A program made the position numbers and the translations under genes. Below, piece after piece: positions 6,567-7,986 of a stretch of 7,986 nucleotides of DNA. The notes beneath the pieces are model-generated. The model saw only the letters and a list, made by a program, of their open reading frames with translations, did not search any database and had not been told where the DNA came from. Position 1 is the first letter of the stretch; every line of letters begins with the position of its first letter. This DNA comes from Pseudolachnospira sp964507035 (GTDB taxonomy: Bacteria > Bacillota > Clostridia > Lachnospirales > Lachnospiraceae): NCBI GenBank assembly GCA_964507035.1, contig CAZDOQ010000069.1, forward strand, positions 1 through 7,986. Reading direction: 5' to 3'.

Positions 6567-6778
6567 CCATTTACTCTCCTCCCGTCATGGGACTCACCAC
6601 CCTTTCTGGACCCGATACGTCTCCCTGCCATCTGCTTTGAAAACGCGCAGCTGTATTGGATTGTACCGCCCTTACTGTAATACTCTTGGAAAAATGGTTT
6701 CCGGAAGAACCCGGATCTGTGAGGTCATTTTCAGATTAGAAATGCTCTCAGAGAAAACTGGGATTGTAAGATCTATGA
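6567..6778 (-). other. Long 5' leader of the tad operon
   Basis: About 210 nt lie between the predicted transcription start (near 6778) and the tadV GTG. There is no convincing gene here on either strand. The leader can form a small hairpin TCCGG-GTTCTT-CCGGA (6700-6715) and, using part of the same bases, GGAAA-CCATT-TTTCC (6689-6703). They are mutually exclusive. A five-codon frame ATG-ACG-GGA-GGA-GAG-TAA (6588-6571) overlaps the tadV ribosome site. I recognise no known riboswitch class; the c-di-GMP (GEMM) landmarks were looked for and not seen. Confidence 0.5.
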
Positions 6779-6784
6779 TTTCTA

Positions 6785-6813
6785 ATTATGCACGCTGCAA
6801 CCACAAATGTCAA
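6785..6813 (-). promoter_or_regulatory. Sigma-A promoter of the tad operon
   Basis: Minus strand: perfect -35 TTGACA (6813-6808), a 17-nt spacer and -10 CATAAT (6790-6785, five of six to TATAAT). It lies in an AT-rich stretch and points at tadV, which has no other good promoter upstream. Transcription should start near 6778. An inverted repeat GTCAA (6836-6832) and TTGAC (6813-6809) covers the -35 and could be an operator (inference). Confidence 0.8.
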
Positions 6814-6902
6814 GTGCTTTTCACTAATTTTTTGACTTTTTTCCAATTTTCGTGTTTCCGTGTTCGTCCTCCAAACTCCACAGACAGAAAACACCCTAAC
6901 CG

Positions 6903-7157
6903 GTGTGGCTGAATGCCGTGGACTTGGCTGAGTTTTTAAGCGAATTGGACCGGGAGTCTGCCGTACAACTCTTCCGAATGCTGCCCAAAGAGGCGGCCGC
7001 CAGCGTATTTGCCGAACTGCCGGCGAAGGTGCAGCAGTGGATCGTCCACGCCGCCACCGACGCGGAACTTTCCGAGATCGTCAACGATCTGTTTGTGGAC
7101 GCTGTCTCCCTGGTCATCTACTTTACCATCGCCGGCGGGAAGCTGTTGAATCTGCTC
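6903..7157 (+). pseudogene. mgtE: mgtE magnesium transporter remnant with an internal deletion
   Basis: The plus-strand frame reads L-N-A-V-D-L-A-E-F-L-S-E-L-D followed by AVQLFRMLPKEAAASVFAEL and ELSEIVNDLFVD, which is the helical N-terminal domain of the MgtE magnesium channel. At V65-D66 (7095-7100) it jumps to A-V-S-L-V-I-Y-F-T-I-A, which resembles the very end of MgtE, its last membrane helix. Full MgtE is near 450 residues, so about 330 residues, with the rest of the N-domain, the CBS pair and most of the channel, appear lost while the frame is kept. About 35 residues normally before this point are absent too, and the GTG at 6903 has no ribosome site. The expected stop is also gone: the frame runs on antisense through mntP to 7385, which is not meaningful. 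It is almost certainly non-functional. The family assignment of the N part is firm, that of the short C part less so. Confidence 0.8.
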
Positions 7158-7204
7158 CCCGCTGTCCGACCGGTTTGTTCCAGCCTCTTCTATGTACCGC
7201 TCTC

Positions 7205-7765
7205 TCAACTCAAAATCCCCAGATGCTCCAGGAGGATTTTCAGGCCCATAAAAATCAGGACCACGCCTCCCAAAAGCTCCGCCTTGGATTTGTACCGGAT
7301 GCCAAAGGCGTTCCCCAGCTTCACGCCCGCTGCGGAAAGCACAAAGGTGGTGATCCCGATTAAAATCACCGCCGGTACAATCTGAACGTTCAGGAACGCA
7401 AAGGAAATGCCCACCGCCAGGGCGTCTATGCTGGTGGCAATGGCCAGGGGAACCATGGCTTTCACCGAGAGGGAGGCGTCCACTTTCTCCGCCTCTCCCC
7501 TGGATTCCCGGATCATGTTGAGTCCGATCCCCGCCAGCAAAATGAAGGCGATCCAGTGATCCACGCTCTCAATCCACACCCGGAAGCGGCTCCCCAGCAG
7601 ATAGCCCAGCAATGGCATAAATGCCTGAAAGCCTCCAAAATAGAGTCCCACCACGGCGCATTCTTTCCTCTCCACCCGTTTGGTGGAGAAGCCCTTACAT
7701 ACCGCCACCGCAAACGCATCCATGGACAGTCCCACAGCAATGGCCGCTAATTCCCAAATCTGCAT
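7205..7765 (-). CDS. mntP: MntP manganese efflux pump
   Basis: The 186-aa inner-membrane protein exports manganese and protects against Mn(II) excess. It has six predicted membrane segments made of two related halves. The family's key acidic motifs are present: G-L-S-M-D-A-F-A-V-A-V (D16) and A-T-S-I-D-A-L-A-V-G (D114), which correspond to the essential aspartates of E. coli MntP. The length matches the family (about 185-190). The ATG at 7765 follows GGGAGG at 8 nt. It is a single gene behind its own promoter and a manganese riboswitch, which gives strong independent support. Downstream it converges on the mgtE remnant, and no clear terminator is seen after its stop codon. Confidence 0.95.
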   Translation of the reverse strand: MQIWELAAIAVGLSMDAFAVAVCKGFSTKRVERKECAVVGLYFGGFQAFMPLLGYLLGSRFRVWIESVDHWIAFILLAGIGLNMIRESRGEAEKVDASLSVKAMVPLAIATSIDALAVGISFAFLNVQIVPAVILIGITTFVLSAAGVKLGNAFGIRYKSKAELLGGVVLIFMGLKILLEHLGILS

Positions 7766-7824
7766 ACTATTTTCCTCCCTATCATTCCGTAAGAATTCTG
7801 CTTTGAGGCTTCTCCCCTGAAAGC

Positions 7825-7865
7825 AAAAAGACGAGGCCTACCTGTTGTCACAGATAAGTCTCGTC
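7825..7865 (-). terminator. Intrinsic terminator of the mntP manganese riboswitch
   Basis: Minus strand: GACGAG-A-CTTATCTGT, loop GACA, ACAGGTAGG-C-CTCGTC, then TTTTT. It is a stem of about 15 pairs (two G-U type pairs or more) with one A-C mismatch, and a U-run at 7829-7825. The inner 5' arm CTTAT is also the 3' strand of the aptamer P1 helix, so the two structures exclude each other. Confidence 0.9.
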
Positions 7866-7936
7866 AATTAAGGTGATGCCAGGACCTGGTCCAGTATGTT
7901 GGCACCGCCGCATTTTCATGCCGACTACTCCCTTAC
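7854..7936 (-). ncRNA. yybP-ykoY manganese riboswitch upstream of mntP
   Basis: The leader carries the family landmarks AAGGGAGTAG (7934-7925) near its 5' end and CCAACATACTGG in the second arm. It has a GCAT-GAAA-ATGC hairpin, a helix GGTGCCA/TGGCATCACC capped by GGACC-A-GGTCC, and a closing P1 helix GTAAG (7936-7932) with CTTAT (7858-7854). The yybP-ykoY class binds Mn(II) and controls manganese exporters, including E. coli mntP. Here P1 shares its 3' strand with the terminator, so Mn binding should stabilise P1, prevent termination and switch mntP on. The motif match was made by eye, not with a covariance model. Confidence 0.88.
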
Positions 7937-7945
7937 AGTTTCCTG

Positions 7946-7974
7946 ATTGTAGCAAATCTTGTGAACTTTTGCAA
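7946..7974 (-). promoter_or_regulatory. Sigma-A promoter of mntP
   Basis: Minus strand: -35 TTGCAA (7974-7969), a 17-nt spacer and -10 TACAAT (7951-7946) with the extended -10 element TGC just before it. Transcription would begin near 7939, only a few bases before the riboswitch, as expected. A second TTGCAA lies at 7986-7981, at the window edge. Confidence 0.82.
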
Positions 7975-7986
7975 GAACTATTGCAA

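Noticed and set aside
6293..6631. Minus-strand frame starting ATG at 6631 across the tadV start
   Set aside because: Overprints tadV in another frame with no membrane helices or catalytic motifs.
6661..6666. Second -10-like TACAAT on the minus strand, nearer to tadV
   Set aside because: No acceptable -35 at 16-18 nt; the TTGACA/CATAAT pair upstream is far better.
6660..6900. Possible M-box or c-di-GMP riboswitch in the mgtE/tad gap
   Set aside because: I looked on both strands for the conserved landmarks of these classes and did not find them.
7158..7385. Continuation of the mgtE remnant frame to 7385
   Set aside because: Past the last-helix similarity it has no MgtE-like sequence, and from 7205 it is antisense to mntP; it is open only because the original stop is missing.
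1..7986. CRISPR arrays, insertion sequences, tRNA or rRNA genes
   Set aside because: No regularly spaced repeats, transposase motifs, terminal inverted repeats or RNA-gene signatures were seen on reading.

Overview
The window looks like chromosomal DNA of a GC-rich gut-type Clostridia (Eubacteriales, plausibly Oscillospiraceae). This is inferred from the Firmicutes-type Tad/Flp proteins (DUF5702 protein, Flp1-like mini-pilin, degenerate TadZ), strong AGGAGG ribosome binding sites, sigma-A type promoters and the MgtE/MntP protein style. No 16S or other taxonomic marker is present, so the genus is not fixed.

Region 1 to about 6815 is one leftward (minus-strand) Tad/Flp pilus (type IVb pilus, tight-adherence) operon, read from right to left. 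A consensus-like promoter (6785-6813) and a leader of about 210 nt precede tadV (prepilin peptidase). Then come tadZ/cpaE (localisation ATPase), tadA/cpaF (secretion ATPase), tadB and tadC (inner-membrane platform proteins), a 58-aa Flp1-like prepilin missed by length-filtered ORF calling, and a DUF5702 membrane protein. A further gene may start at the window edge. The genes are tightly coupled: ATGA overlaps at tadV/tadZ and tadB/tadC, long overlaps at tadZ/tadA (71 nt) and tadA/tadB (116 nt). Small perfect RNA hairpins lie just before and just after the pilin cistron. TadV would cleave the prepilin, TadA would power assembly on the TadB/TadC platform, TadZ would place the machine, and the DUF5702 protein probably plays the TadE/TadG-like accessory role. 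Odd points are a TadC with a roughly 195-residue insertion predicted outside the membrane, a TadZ with a degraded Walker A motif, and a DUF5702 gene whose best start position is an ATA codon.

Region 6567-6902 has no gene. It holds the tad promoter and leader. Region 6903-7157 (plus strand) is a remnant of the magnesium transporter gene mgtE: its N-terminal domain is joined directly to its last membrane helix by an internal deletion, and its own 5' end is also missing.

Region 7205-7986 (minus strand) is a complete manganese-export unit: sigma-A promoter, a yybP-ykoY manganese riboswitch with a terminator that competes with aptamer helix P1, and mntP. I found no CRISPR array, tRNA, rRNA or insertion sequence.
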